From AC-32 sp038237925 (lineage in GTDB: Bacteria > Actinomycetota > Thermoleophilia > Gaiellales > Gaiellaceae): 64,000 nucleotides of DNA. The DNA lies in the NCBI GenBank assembly GCA_038237925.1, contig JBBRYF010000004.1:1-64000 (forward strand), in the 5' to 3' direction. The notes below the pieces were generated by a model. That model made no database searches. It was not told where the DNA came from and worked only from the letters and a program-made list of their open reading frames with translations. This document shows, piece after piece, positions 25,349-33,611 of this stretch. Both the position numbers and the translations under genes were made by a program. Within the stretch, counting starts at the first letter, position 1, and each line of letters starts with the position of its first letter.

Positions 25349-28300
25349 CTAGGCCTTCTCGATCCGAAGCTCGTCGCCTGCCTCGACGCGCTCGGCGAGC
25401 GTCTCGCGCGCGATCCAGTCCTGGTGCTCGGCCAGGTCGGCGGGCAGCGTCAGGACGATGCGGTCGGTGATCTCGAGACCGGTGTCTTTCCGCATCGTGT
25501 TGACGGTGTGGATCAACTCGCGTGCGCGGCCCTCGCGCTCGAGCTCCTCGTCCAGGGCAAGGTCGAGCGCAACGGTCAGGCCGTCCTCGCCCGCGACCGC
25601 CCAGCCTTCCTTGCCGCGCCGTTCGACCAGGACCTCCTCGGGCGAGAGCTCGTGCCCGTTCACGCGCAGGCGGCCACCGTCGAGCTCCTCGAACTGCCCC
25701 GATTCGAGCGCCGCGCGCACCGCGCCAAGCTCTCTGCCGAGCTTCGGCCCGAGCAGCGGCAGGTTCGGCTTGACGCGCAGCTCGGTCGCCTCGACCGGCC
25801 CGAATTCGACCTTCTTGACGCTCAGCTCCTCGGCGATCTCGCGCGCGTGATCCTCGACCCCGTCCGCCCCCTGCACGACCAGGCGGCGGAGCGGCTGGCG
25901 GAGCTTGATCCCGGACTGGGACCGCGCCTGCCGTCCGAGCTCCACGACGCGCCGGACCTCAGCGACCTCCATCAGCAGGGCCTCGTCTGCCTCGAGCCCC
26001 TCGGGCCAGCCGGCGAGGTGCACCGAGTCGGGGCCGTCGGGCACGAGGGCGTCCCAGAGATGGTCCGTGAAGAACGGCATCGCCGGCCCCACGACCCGCA
26101 GGGCCTGCACGACCGACCACCAGAGCGACTCGAGCGCCGCCGGCTCCCCGTCCCAGAAACGCCGTCGCGAACGGCGGATGTACCAGTTCGAGAGGTCCTC
26201 GACGTAGGCCTCAAACGCCGAGGTCAGCGCAGGCGTCCAGTAGCGCTCGTAGGCAGCCTCGGCCTGGCGAACGAGCTGCGCGGTGCGAGCGACGAGCCAG
26301 CGATCGAGCGGCTCCTCGGAGGCGGGCTCGCGTCCCCACTCTGGCTGCCACCCGGCGATGTTCGCGTAGGTGACGAGGAAGCCGATCGAGTTCCAGAGGG
26401 TCAGCAGCCGCCGCTTGACCTCGTCGGCCGGCCCGTAGCCGAAGTTGATGTTCTGGCTCGGCGGCTGCGCGCAGAACTGCCAGCGCACGATGTCTGCGCC
26501 CATGCGCTCGAATGCCTCGTTCGCCTCGATCGCGTTGCCCGACGACTTGTGCATCTCGCGGCCCGTCTCATCGTGGACGCGCTCGTAGGTCAGGACGGCC
26601 TTGTAGGGCAGCCGGCCCGCGAGGGTCATCGACATGACGCTGATCGAGTAGAACCAGAGTCGGATCTGCTCGCGGCTCTCGGAGACCCAGTCGGCCGGGA
26701 ACCACTGCTCCCAGTACGCGTGGTCGGGCAGGTCGGCGCCGGTCAGTCCCTTGGCCGCCCCGGTCCCGTAGCCGTGCGGGATCCACTCGGGGCTCTGCCA
26801 GCCGAGCGTCGACATCGGAACGATGCCGGCGTCGAGCCAGGCGTCGCCCACCTCGGGGATCCGGCGGACTTCCTCGTTGCACGACCCGCAGCGGATCGGC
26901 ACCGCGTCGATCCAGGGCCGGTGCAGCTCCTGGAGCTGGTCGAGCCCACCGGTCGCCCGCTCCTCGAGCTCGGCGCGCGAGCCGATCACGTTCAGCTCGC
27001 CGCACTCACACGGGTAGAAGGGCAGCGGCAGCCCGAAGTAGCGCTTGCGCGAGATGTTCCAGTCGTCCATGTTGCGCAGCCAGTCGTCCATCCGCTTCTT
27101 GTACTGGGGCGGCGTCCACGCGACCTCGTCGTTGGCGTCGAGCAACGGCTGCCTGATCTCGTCGCAGCTGATGAACCAGTCGTCGACGACGCGGAAGACG
27201 AGCGGCGTCTTGCAACGCCAGCAGATCGGGTAGCGGTGGACGATCGTGCCGGCCTCGACGAGCCGGCCGCGCTCCTCCAGCGCCTCGAGCACGGGCGCCA
27301 CGACCTCGTCGGTCGAGAAGCCTTCGAAGTGTCCGTAGCCGGGCAGGAACCGGCCGCTCTCGTCGATCGGGGTGAGCACCGGCAGGTCGTGGACGCGCGA
27401 GAGATCGAAGTCTTCGGCGCCCGCGCCCGGCGCGATGTGGACGATCCCCGTGCCCTCGTCGAGCGCGACCTCGTCCCACGGGATCACGCGGTGGACGACG
27501 CCCTCCTGCGCGGGCAGGTCCTCGAACGGGGCCGCGTACTCGAGCCCGACGAGCTCCTCACCGCGCGCGGTCTTGACCACCTCGACCTCGCCGGCGAGCT
27601 CACGCGCACGCCATTCGCCGGCCCCGCTGAGCACGTACTCGGCGCCGGGCTTGACCGCAGCGGCGACGTTGGCCGGCAGCGTCCAAGGCGTCGTCGTCCA
27701 GATGACGAGCGACTCGCCCTCGCGTCCCTTCAGCGGGAAGCGCACGTACAGCGAGGGGTGCTCGAGCTCGCGGTGGTTCTCCTCGCCCGCCTGCTCGTGC
27801 TGTGAGAGCGAGGTGCCGCAGCGCGGGCACCACTGGGTCGAGCGGTGGCCCTTGTACAGCCAGTCGCGCCGCTTGCACTCCTTCAGGAAGCGCCAGATGT
27901 ACTCGATGTTCGTGTCGGAGAACGTGAGGTAGTCGTTGCCCCAGTCCATCCACTGGCCGAGGCGCTTCGACTGCTGCGTCATCACGCCGACGTACTTGGC
28001 CACGCGCTCCTTGCAGCGCTCGGCGAACTCGGCGATCCCGTACTCCTCGATCTCGCGCTTCGAGTTGAGGCCGAGCTCCTTTTCGACCTCGACCTCGACC
28101 CAGAGGCCCTGGCAGTCGAAGCCGTTCTGGTAGCGCTCGTCGCAACCGCGAGCGGCGCGGTACCGCTGGAAGACGTCCTTGAGCGTCCGGCCCCACCCGT
28201 GGTGGACTCCCATCGGGTTGTTGGCCGTGATCGGGCCGTCGAGGAAGCTGAAGCGCGGCCCGCCGGCGTTCTGCTCGCGCAGGCGCTCGAACGTCCGCTC

Positions 28301-28372
28301 GGCCTCCCAGCGCTCGAGCACCTCGCGTTCAAGGGCGGGGTGATCGGGCACACTCGGTAGCGGCTTGAACAT
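25349..28372 (-). CDS. ileS: Isoleucine--tRNA ligase
   Basis: This 1007-residue class I aminoacyl-tRNA synthetase charges tRNA-Ile. The signature region is PMGVHHGWGRT (residues 53-63), a variant of the HIGH motif. The KMSKS equivalent is MHKSSGN with Lys609, and a zinc-binding pair CWRCKTPLVFR and WCPRCGTSL lie in the editing/insert region. The anticodon-binding and C-terminal domains follow. The start is ATG 28372 (MFKPLPSV); 61 further upstream codons are open but are not conserved-looking and would overlap the trxA promoter. The HIGH variant places it in a less common IleRS branch found in some Chloroflexi and Actinobacteria rather than the E. coli type; the branch is from memory of family motifs. 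Confidence 0.93.
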   Translation of the reverse strand: MFKPLPSVPDHPALEREVLERWEAERTFERLREQNAGGPRFSFLDGPITANNPMGVHHGWGRTLKDVFQRYRAARGCDERYQNGFDCQGLWVEVEVEKELGLNSKREIEEYGIAEFAERCKERVAKYVGVMTQQSKRLGQWMDWGNDYLTFSDTNIEYIWRFLKECKRRDWLYKGHRSTQWCPRCGTSLSQHEQAGEENHRELEHPSLYVRFPLKGREGESLVIWTTTPWTLPANVAAAVKPGAEYVLSGAGEWRARELAGEVEVVKTARGEELVGLEYAAPFEDLPAQEGVVHRVIPWDEVALDEGTGIVHIAPGAGAEDFDLSRVHDLPVLTPIDESGRFLPGYGHFEGFSTDEVVAPVLEALEERGRLVEAGTIVHRYPICWRCKTPLVFRVVDDWFISCDEIRQPLLDANDEVAWTPPQYKKRMDDWLRNMDDWNISRKRYFGLPLPFYPCECGELNVIGSRAELEERATGGLDQLQELHRPWIDAVPIRCGSCNEEVRRIPEVGDAWLDAGIVPMSTLGWQSPEWIPHGYGTGAAKGLTGADLPDHAYWEQWFPADWVSESREQIRLWFYSISVMSMTLAGRLPYKAVLTYERVHDETGREMHKSSGNAIEANEAFERMGADIVRWQFCAQPPSQNINFGYGPADEVKRRLLTLWNSIGFLVTYANIAGWQPEWGREPASEEPLDRWLVARTAQLVRQAEAAYERYWTPALTSAFEAYVEDLSNWYIRRSRRRFWDGEPAALESLWWSVVQALRVVGPAMPFFTDHLWDALVPDGPDSVHLAGWPEGLEADEALLMEVAEVRRVVELGRQARSQSGIKLRQPLRRLVVQGADGVEDHAREIAEELSVKKVEFGPVEATELRVKPNLPLLGPKLGRELGAVRAALESGQFEELDGGRLRVNGHELSPEEVLVERRGKEGWAVAGEDGLTVALDLALDEELEREGRARELIHTVNTMRKDTGLEITDRIVLTLPADLAEHQDWIARETLAERVEAGDELRIEKA

Positions 28373-28453
28373 CAAGCGATCGTACCGAGCGGGAACAATG
28401 ACTCTGCGCCTCCCGTTTGGATCATCCGAGACCTGAGGTAGAAAGGACCCTTC

Positions 28454-28777
28454 ATGGCAGACGCAGTCACCGAACAGACCTTCGAGCAGGAAGTGCTCCA
28501 GAGCGACAAGCCGGTACTCGTGGACTTCTGGGCCGAGTGGTGTGGCCCGTGTCACGCGATCGCGCCGGTGCTCGACCAGATCGCAGAGGAGCGCGGGGAG
28601 CTCAAGGTCGTGAAGCTGAACATCGACGAGCAGCCCGCCATCGCCCAGCGCTACGCGGTCATGTCGATCCCGACGCTGATCCTCTTCAAGGACGGCGAGC
28701 CGCAGGCGTCCGCGGTCGGGGCGATGCCCAAGTCGATGCTCGAGCAGCGCCTCGGCCTCGCCGAAGCGGCTGCCTGA
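28454..28777 (+). CDS. trxA: Thioredoxin
   Basis: The 107-residue cytoplasmic redox protein has the active site WCGPCH (Cys30-Gly-Pro-Cys33), cis-Pro in SIPTLILFK and the usual DFWAEWCGPC strand. It reduces disulfides and receives electrons from thioredoxin reductase, which is not in the window. Start ATG 28454 has GAAAGGACC upstream. Single gene, divergent from ileS with 81 nt between, and followed by a palindromic repeat that may act as terminator. Confidence 0.96.
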   Translation: MADAVTEQTFEQEVLQSDKPVLVDFWAEWCGPCHAIAPVLDQIAEERGELKVVKLNIDEQPAIAQRYAVMSIPTLILFKDGEPQASAVGAMPKSMLEQRLGLAEAAA

Positions 28778-28780
28778 GAA

Positions 28781-28861
28781 CTCGCGGAAGCGAGCTCTTA
28801 GGAAACGGCCGAGGCGGCAAAGCCGCCACGGCCTCTCATGGTCGGCGTCGCAAGCGACGCC
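28781..28861 (+). repeat. Cluster of three stem-loops after trxA, including copy A of a palindromic repeat
   Basis: Three hairpins follow one another: CTCGC/GCGAG at 28781-28794, a GGCGGC/GCCGCC stem within 28813-28826, and GGCGTCGC/GCGACGCC at 28843-28860. The stretch from 28815 matches 57173-57217 closely (CGGCAAAGCC, GGCCTC and AGCGACGCCT shared, with compensating A/G changes in the last stem). It is thus a dispersed palindromic element as well as a likely trxA terminator. It ends on the stop of the DUF2231 gene. Confidence 0.65.
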
Positions 28862-29383
28862 TTAGGCTTCAGCCTCTTCTTTTTCAGGGTGCGGGGCCGG
28901 TGAGACCGCGCGCCCGGGAGGCTCGTCGACGAGGTTGAGCACGCGCATCCCGTGCACGTAGACGACGGCGCCGCCGAGCCACCCGCCAACGGTGAGGAAG
29001 ACAAAGCCGACGAGCGTGAGGATGAAGGGGCCGGTCTCGACCGCTCCGTGCGTGTAGCCCGAGTGCCCGAGCAGGACCGCGATCAGGAAAAAGACCGTCG
29101 CCGTCAGCATCGAGCTCAGGTGCCACGTCGCGGTCCACCAGAGCGGCGAGCGCCACGTGATCGACAGCCAGTCGACGAGGCCGGTCAGCGCGGTCAGGCT
29201 CGTCGAGATCAGCCCGACGACCAGTGCGAGCCACCAGCCGTAGGCGGCCGCGGTCGAGGAAACGCCGACCACGCTTGCGAGCCCCATCACAGTGGCCGCC
29301 GTGTAGGCGCCGATGGTCACGTCCGTAAGGGGCGGGTGGAGCGGGTGGCCCGGAAGGCCTCGCCAGAGGTAGCTCAGCTTCAT
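28862..29383 (-). CDS. DUF2231 family four-helix membrane protein
   Basis: The 173-residue protein starts with the family signature LPGHPLHPPLTDVTIGAY and has four transmembrane helices (around 25-45, 52-70, 83-105 and 118-145). A charged C-terminal tail (EPPGRAVSPAPHPEKEEAEA) follows. Conserved His residues in the first loop and in TWHLSSM suggest haem or metal binding, which is family inference. Function is unknown. It starts at ATG 29383. Confidence 0.85.
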   Translation of the reverse strand: MKLSYLWRGLPGHPLHPPLTDVTIGAYTAATVMGLASVVGVSSTAAAYGWWLALVVGLISTSLTALTGLVDWLSITWRSPLWWTATWHLSSMLTATVFFLIAVLLGHSGYTHGAVETGPFILTLVGFVFLTVGGWLGGAVVYVHGMRVLNLVDEPPGRAVSPAPHPEKEEAEA

Positions 29384-29423
29384 GCGCGCCGGAGTGTACG
29401 ACGCGACGGGCCGGTTCGGTTTA

Positions 29424-29485
29424 AGGAGGGCTTGGCGGAACGCCGCTCGCCCGAGGGCATCGCCGGTGTTTCGGCAAGCCCTCCT
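29424..29485 (-). terminator. Stem-loop with 11-bp outer arm
   Basis: AGGAGGGCTTG (29424-29434) pairs with CAAGCCCTCCT (29475-29485), and the interior can form smaller stems. On the minus strand it is followed by TTAAACC. The outer arm begins inside the stop codon of the 49-residue gene at 29484, so it would terminate that transcript immediately. Confidence 0.65.
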
Positions 29486-29633
29486 AGTGCTGGTCGGCCG
29501 TGTCGAGATAGGCGAGGAAGGCGGCGTGCTTCTCGAGATACGCCTCGAGCTGGCGGAGACCGAGCTCGAGCCAGTGCTCGAGCCAGCCCTCGCCGAGCTC
29601 GTCCTCGACTCGGTGGATGCCCCGGTCGCTCAT
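29484..29633 (-). CDS. 49-residue helical hypothetical protein
   Basis: From ATG 29633 to TAG 29484 the product is an amphipathic helical protein (EGWLEHWLELGLRQLEAYLE and KHAAFLAYLD) with no Cys. The ribosome-binding site is weak. A strong stem-loop starts exactly at its stop codon, which supports a real minus-strand transcript. No family is recognised. The gap 29634-29716 holds the control region of the lipid-kinase gene. Confidence 0.5.
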   Translation of the reverse strand: MSDRGIHRVEDELGEGWLEHWLELGLRQLEAYLEKHAAFLAYLDTADQH

Positions 29634-29716
29634 GGGTTCATGATCGGTACGGAATCGGACGTCGAAATGAGCCGAAAGGCCTAACTTGCAGGACTCTGCG
29701 GCCTATAGCCTCCCTC

Positions 29717-30517
29717 GTGGTGCGCGGATTCCTCCTGATCAACCCGCGCGCGGGGACCGAGAGCCCGACCGTCGAGGAGCTGTGCGAAGCCGCACGGGCG
29801 CGCGGGATCCACGCACACGTGCTGCGGGAGGGCGAGGACCCGTCCGAGCTCGCGCGGCGGGCGGAGGCCGATGTTCTCGGCGCGGCCGGCGGCGACGGCT
29901 CGGTCGCGAGTGTCGCGATGATCGCGGTCGAGCGCGACCTCCCGTTCGTCGTCGTCCCCTACGGCACGCGCAATCATTTCGCGCGCGACCTCGGCCTCGA
30001 CTGTGACGATCCGCTCGCGGCGCTCGACGAGTTCAAGGGGGAGGAGCGGCGCGTCGACGTCGGCCGCGCGGGCGAGCGGCGCTTCCTGAACAACGTCTCG
30101 CTCGGGGTCTACGCCGCGCTCGTCCACCGGCGCGAGCACCATCGCCGCCGCCGCGAGGCCCTGGCCGGGATGCGAGCGCTCTGGCTCAGCCTGCGCGGGC
30201 GGCGAGGAATCTGGGCGACCGTCGACGGCGAGCCGGTGCGCGCCAGGATCCTGCTCGTCGCCAACAATGCGTACGACTTGAGCGTGTTCTCGATCGGCGA
30301 GCGGAAGCGGCTCGACGAAGGGCGACTCCACCTCTACTCCGCGAGAGGCGTGCTGCCGCACGGATGGGATGAGCGCAGCGGCGAGCGGTTCCAGCTGGAT
30401 GCGCCAGGCAAGGTCGAAGCCGCGCTCGACGGCGAGCCCGTCGAGCTGGAGACGCCGCTAGAGCTCGCGATCGAGCCCGGCGCGCTGCGCGTGCTCGTGC
30501 CACGCAGCCAGCACTAG
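29717..30517 (+). CDS. Diacylglycerol kinase-like (DAGK catalytic domain) protein
   Basis: The 266-residue protein shows the lipid-kinase fold of the YegS/DgkB family. LINPRAGTESP is the first conserved strand, GAAGGDGSVASVA is the nucleotide-binding GGDGT region, and VPYGTRNHFARDLGL is the GTxNDFAR equivalent. The C-terminal half is the beta-sandwich of the family. It probably phosphorylates a membrane lipid such as diacylglycerol, but the native substrate is unknown. Starts at GTG 29717 or GTG 29720. Its last 60 nt overlap the convergent NUDIX gene. Confidence 0.9.
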   Translation: MVRGFLLINPRAGTESPTVEELCEAARARGIHAHVLREGEDPSELARRAEADVLGAAGGDGSVASVAMIAVERDLPFVVVPYGTRNHFARDLGLDCDDPLAALDEFKGEERRVDVGRAGERRFLNNVSLGVYAALVHRREHHRRRREALAGMRALWLSLRGRRGIWATVDGEPVRARILLVANNAYDLSVFSIGERKRLDEGRLHLYSARGVLPHGWDERSGERFQLDAPGKVEAALDGEPVELETPLELAIEPGALRVLVPRSQH

Positions 30518-31006
30518 CGGCACGTTCTCGAAGGCGAGCTCGTCCGGGCCCGGGAGCTCGTCGGCCGGGAACCAGCGCAGGTCGTCGACGTCGTCCGCGG
30601 CCTGCTCCTCTCCGCCGAGCACGCGCGCCGTCCAGTAGAGGTTCAGCGTCGCCTCGGCCGTCGAGTCGCCGCCGTACCGGTCCATCCAGGCGCCGAGGAG
30701 GTCGAGCGGCTCGACGTCGAGGCCCGTCTCCTCGCGGAGTTCCCGGCGCAGACCGTCGAGCGGGTGCTCGCCCTCTTCGAGGAAACCGCCGGGGATGTCC
30801 CAGCGGCCCTTGAACGGATCGTTCGCCCGGCGGACGAGCAGCAGGCGGCCCCGATCGTCCTCGACGAGGGCGCCGGCGGTGGCCTTCGAGCTCGCGTAGG
30901 CGACGAACCCGCAGCTCGGGCATTCGACCCGCGAGCCCTCCCGTTGCAGCGCCTCGCGGCAGCGTGGACACCAGCGCCAGCCCGTCAGCTCCCCCACGAC
31001 CGACAC
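30458..31006 (-). CDS. NUDIX hydrolase with N-terminal zinc ribbon
   Basis: The product has a zinc ribbon (WCPRC and CPSC, about residues 15-36) followed by a NUDIX domain. The NUDIX box is complete: GGFLEEGEHPLDGLRRELRE followed by ETGL, matching Gx5Ex7REUxEExGU. This architecture resembles NudC-type NADH pyrophosphatases, but the C-terminal NudC motif was not identified, so the substrate stays open. Start GTG 31006 is listed; GTG 30997 is also possible. It is convergent with the lipid-kinase gene, overlapping it by 60 nt. Confidence 0.87.
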   Translation of the reverse strand: MSVVGELTGWRWCPRCREALQREGSRVECPSCGFVAYASSKATAGALVEDDRGRLLLVRRANDPFKGRWDIPGGFLEEGEHPLDGLRRELREETGLDVEPLDLLGAWMDRYGGDSTAEATLNLYWTARVLGGEEQAADDVDDLRWFPADELPGPDELAFENVPLVLAAWHEHAQRAGLDREL

Positions 31007-31035
31007 AATAGGAGCCCGAGCCGAGGAGGAACGAA

Positions 31036-31164
31036 ATGCACGACAACCCCGAGCCGACCGAAGAAGAGCAGGAGCAGGCGCCCGAGCACGTGCCCGAGGC
31101 GGACGCGATGAGCGGCGCCGGGCACGAAGATCCGGAGCAGGTCGAGGACGGCGACGACGCCTAG
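31036..31164 (+). CDS. 42-residue acidic protein
   Basis: ATG 31036 is preceded by a strong GAGGAGGA Shine-Dalgarno. The 42 residues are mostly Glu, Asp, Pro, Gln and Gly (EPTEEEQEQAPEHVPEADA), predicted disordered, without Cys or Trp. No family is recognised. It lies 16 nt before the cyclic-nucleotide-binding gene and may lead a plus-strand operon that also includes the kelch/YVTN lipoprotein. Confidence 0.6.
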   Translation: MHDNPEPTEEEQEQAPEHVPEADAMSGAGHEDPEQVEDGDDA

Positions 31165-31180
31165 ATTCGTCCCCGCAACG

Positions 31181-31531
31181 GTGACGGAGCTCTCGCGCGT
31201 CGGCGTTCTCTCGGGGCTCGCCGGCGAGAAGCTCACCGAGATCGCGCGCCACATGGAGCGCGAGGAGGTGCCGCCCGGCCGCGCTGTCGTGCGGGAAGGC
31301 GATGACGCCGAGCGCTTCTACGTCGTGCTCTCCGGGCTGTTCACGGTCAGCCAGGAAGACTTGGGGCCGCGGCGCGTGCTGAACCCGGGCGACTACTTCG
31401 GCGAGGTCGGCCTCGCGATGAACGTGCCGCGGACGGCGTCGGTGCGGGCGCTCACGCCCGCCGTCGTCGCGAGCTGCGACCGGGCCTCGTTCGACGAGCA
31501 CCTACGTCCGCTCTTCGCCGACGATGGATGA
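31181..31531 (+). CDS. Cyclic-nucleotide-binding domain protein
   Basis: The 116-residue protein is a stand-alone CAP-type nucleotide-binding domain. LSRVGVLSGLAGEKLTEIA is the N-terminal helix region, VVREGDDAERFYVVLSG is the beta-barrel, and NPGDYFGEVGLAMNVPRTAS is the phosphate-binding cassette with its conserved Glu and Arg. No DNA-binding or kinase domain follows, so it presumably signals to a partner on binding cAMP or a similar ligand. A cyclase is encoded at 13981. Start GTG 31181; its end overlaps the lipoprotein gene by 8 nt. Confidence 0.9.
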   Translation: MTELSRVGVLSGLAGEKLTEIARHMEREEVPPGRAVVREGDDAERFYVVLSGLFTVSQEDLGPRRVLNPGDYFGEVGLAMNVPRTASVRALTPAVVASCDRASFDEHLRPLFADDG

Positions 31532-33611
31532 TCAGGCTGCGTTCAGGGTTCGTGCGCCATCGTTCGGGGTCGTGCGCGCGACACGCTTGCCGCTCCTCGG
31601 CCTCGCGGCTCTAGCTCTCCTCTCGGGGCTCGCGTGCTCCTCGTCGACGAAGCACGCCGCGGTGACGCGCACGACGCATCGTTCCACCGTCCACCACGCC
31701 GCCCGGGCCAAGCCTCGGACGGTCGCCGTGGTCGAGCGCACTGTCGGCTCGCTCTCGCAGCCGCTCCAGGACGCGGCCGCCGCACCGAGCGGCACCGGCG
31801 CGTTTCTGCTCGGCGGCCTGAACGCGGCGGACACGTCGGTTGGAGACGTCCGCTTCGTGTCCTCCCACGGCGACGCGCTGCGAGGGTCGCTTCCGGGGGT
31901 GCGGCACGACGCCGCGGCGGTGAGCCTCGGCGGCTCGGCTTACGTCTTCGGCGGCGGCAACGGGCCGAGCCAACTGGACGAGATCGTGAAGGTCGGCCCG
32001 GCCGGCCGGACGAGCCTGGTGGGTCATCTGCCGCAGCCGGCTTCCGATGCCTCCGCGGCCGTGATCTCGGGCACCGCCTATGTGGTCGGCGGGTTCACGG
32101 GCACGCGCTGGCTGAACACGATCCTCGCCTGGAAGCCCGGCGCGGCGCCGCGGGTCGTGGCCCGGTTGCCGGTCGCGCTCCGCTACGCCGCCGTGACCGC
32201 GGCCGGAGGCAAGCTCGTCATCGCGGGCGGGTCGGTTCCCACCGGAACCGCGAGCCGGACGGTGCTCGCGTTCGACCCCGTCGCGAGGACAGTCCGCGTG
32301 CTCGCCCGGTTGCCCGTCCCGGTCACACACGCCGCTGCGGCGACGTTGCACGGCATCGCGTACGTGATCGGCGGCCGTGGCGCCGCGGTTGGTTCCGCGA
32401 CCGGACGCATCTCGGCGATCGACCCTGCGAGCGGCCGGCTCCGCCACGCGGGCGCGCTGGCCTCGCCCCGCTCCGACCTCGCCGCCGTGAGCGTCCCCAA
32501 CGGGATCCTGCTCGCCGGCGGTCGCGGCCCGGCCGGCACGTCCTCCACCATCGCGCGGCTCTCCCCGGCCGGCCACACCAAGCAGGTCGCGCGGGTAACC
32601 CCGCCGCCGGTCTCGAGCACGAACGTCTACGCGGCCGACGCCGCCGGCGCGCTGAGCCCTGCCGTTCGCACTGCGCGCCCGCTCGTCTACGTGCCGAACA
32701 GCCAGAGCGACACCGTCGACGAGATCGACCCGAACGCCTACAAGGTCGTCCGGAGCTTCCCGGTCGGAGCGCTCCCGCAGCACGTGACCCCGTCGTACGA
32801 CTTGAAGACGCTCTACGTGCTGAACGACATCGGCAACAGCCTGACGCCGATCGACCCGACCACCGGCCTTCCCGGGAAGCGCATCCCGGTCGAGGACCCC
32901 TACAACATGTACTACACGACCGACGGGAGCTACGCGATCGTCGTCGCCGAGCGGCTCTCGCGGCTGGACTTCCGCTTTCCGCACAGCTTCAAGCTCCATC
33001 ATTCGCTGCACGTGCCGTGCCGCGGCGTCGACCACATGGACTTCTCGCGGGACGGCCGGTACCTGATCGCGACCTGTGAGTTCTCGGGTCAGCTGATCAA
33101 GGTCGATGTGCGCCGGGAGAAGGTCGTGGGCGTGCTCACGCCGGGCAACGGCGCCATCCCGCAGGACGTGAAGCTCTCGCCGGACGGGAAGGTCTACTAC
33201 GTCGCCGACATGGGCCGCGGCGGCATCTGGGAGGTGTCGGGGTCGCCGTTCCGCGTTCGCCGCTTCATCCCGACCGGGGCTGGAACGCACGGGCTCTACG
33301 TCAGCCGTGACGCAACCCGCCTCTACATCACCAACCGCGGCGAAGGCTCGATTTCGGTGCTCGACCTGCGCTCCCGCCGGCTCGTCGCCAAGTGGCGGAT
33401 TCCGGGCGGCGGCAGCCCGGACATGGGCAACGTCTCGGCGAACGGCCGGGTGCTCTGGCTCACCGGTCGCTGGAACGACGTCGTCTACGCGATCAATACA
33501 CGCAACGGCAAGCTGCTGGCGAAGATCCCCGTCGGAGCGAGCCCGCACGGGCTCTGCGTCTGGCCGCAGCCCGGCCGCTACTCGCTCGGCCATACCGGGA
33601 TCCTGCGCTAG
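31524..33611 (+). CDS. Lipoprotein-like double beta-propeller (kelch plus YVTN) protein
   Basis: The 695-residue protein has an N-terminal hydrophobic segment ending in LSGLACSSS, a plausible lipobox (Cys38). Two propellers follow. The first (about 75-365) is kelch-like, with repeats such as GGSAYVFGGGNG, GTAYVVGGFTGT and GIAYVIGGRG. The second (about 385-690) is a YVTN/YncE-type propeller (PLVYVPNSQSDTVDEIDP, LYITNRGEGSISVLDL). Such proteins sit outside the membrane. The combination with an upstream overlapping cyclic-nucleotide-binding gene is unusual. Its stop codon shares the palindrome CTAG with the convergent haem-protein gene. Confidence 0.85.
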   Translation: MDDQAAFRVRAPSFGVVRATRLPLLGLAALALLSGLACSSSTKHAAVTRTTHRSTVHHAARAKPRTVAVVERTVGSLSQPLQDAAAAPSGTGAFLLGGLNAADTSVGDVRFVSSHGDALRGSLPGVRHDAAAVSLGGSAYVFGGGNGPSQLDEIVKVGPAGRTSLVGHLPQPASDASAAVISGTAYVVGGFTGTRWLNTILAWKPGAAPRVVARLPVALRYAAVTAAGGKLVIAGGSVPTGTASRTVLAFDPVARTVRVLARLPVPVTHAAAATLHGIAYVIGGRGAAVGSATGRISAIDPASGRLRHAGALASPRSDLAAVSVPNGILLAGGRGPAGTSSTIARLSPAGHTKQVARVTPPPVSSTNVYAADAAGALSPAVRTARPLVYVPNSQSDTVDEIDPNAYKVVRSFPVGALPQHVTPSYDLKTLYVLNDIGNSLTPIDPTTGLPGKRIPVEDPYNMYYTTDGSYAIVVAERLSRLDFRFPHSFKLHHSLHVPCRGVDHMDFSRDGRYLIATCEFSGQLIKVDVRREKVVGVLTPGNGAIPQDVKLSPDGKVYYVADMGRGGIWEVSGSPFRVRRFIPTGAGTHGLYVSRDATRLYITNRGEGSISVLDLRSRRLVAKWRIPGGGSPDMGNVSANGRVLWLTGRWNDVVYAINTRNGKLLAKIPVGASPHGLCVWPQPGRYSLGHTGILR

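Noticed and set aside
25424..27805. 793-codon plus-strand frame opposite ileS
   Set aside because: Antisense shadow of ileS with no recognisable domain.
28373..28555. 61-codon extension of ileS upstream of ATG 28372
   Set aside because: Not conserved-looking, overlaps the divergent trxA start and lacks a start with a ribosome-binding site.
31611..33593. 660-codon minus-strand frame opposite the kelch/YVTN lipoprotein
   Set aside because: Shadow frame; the plus strand has the signal peptide and propeller repeats.
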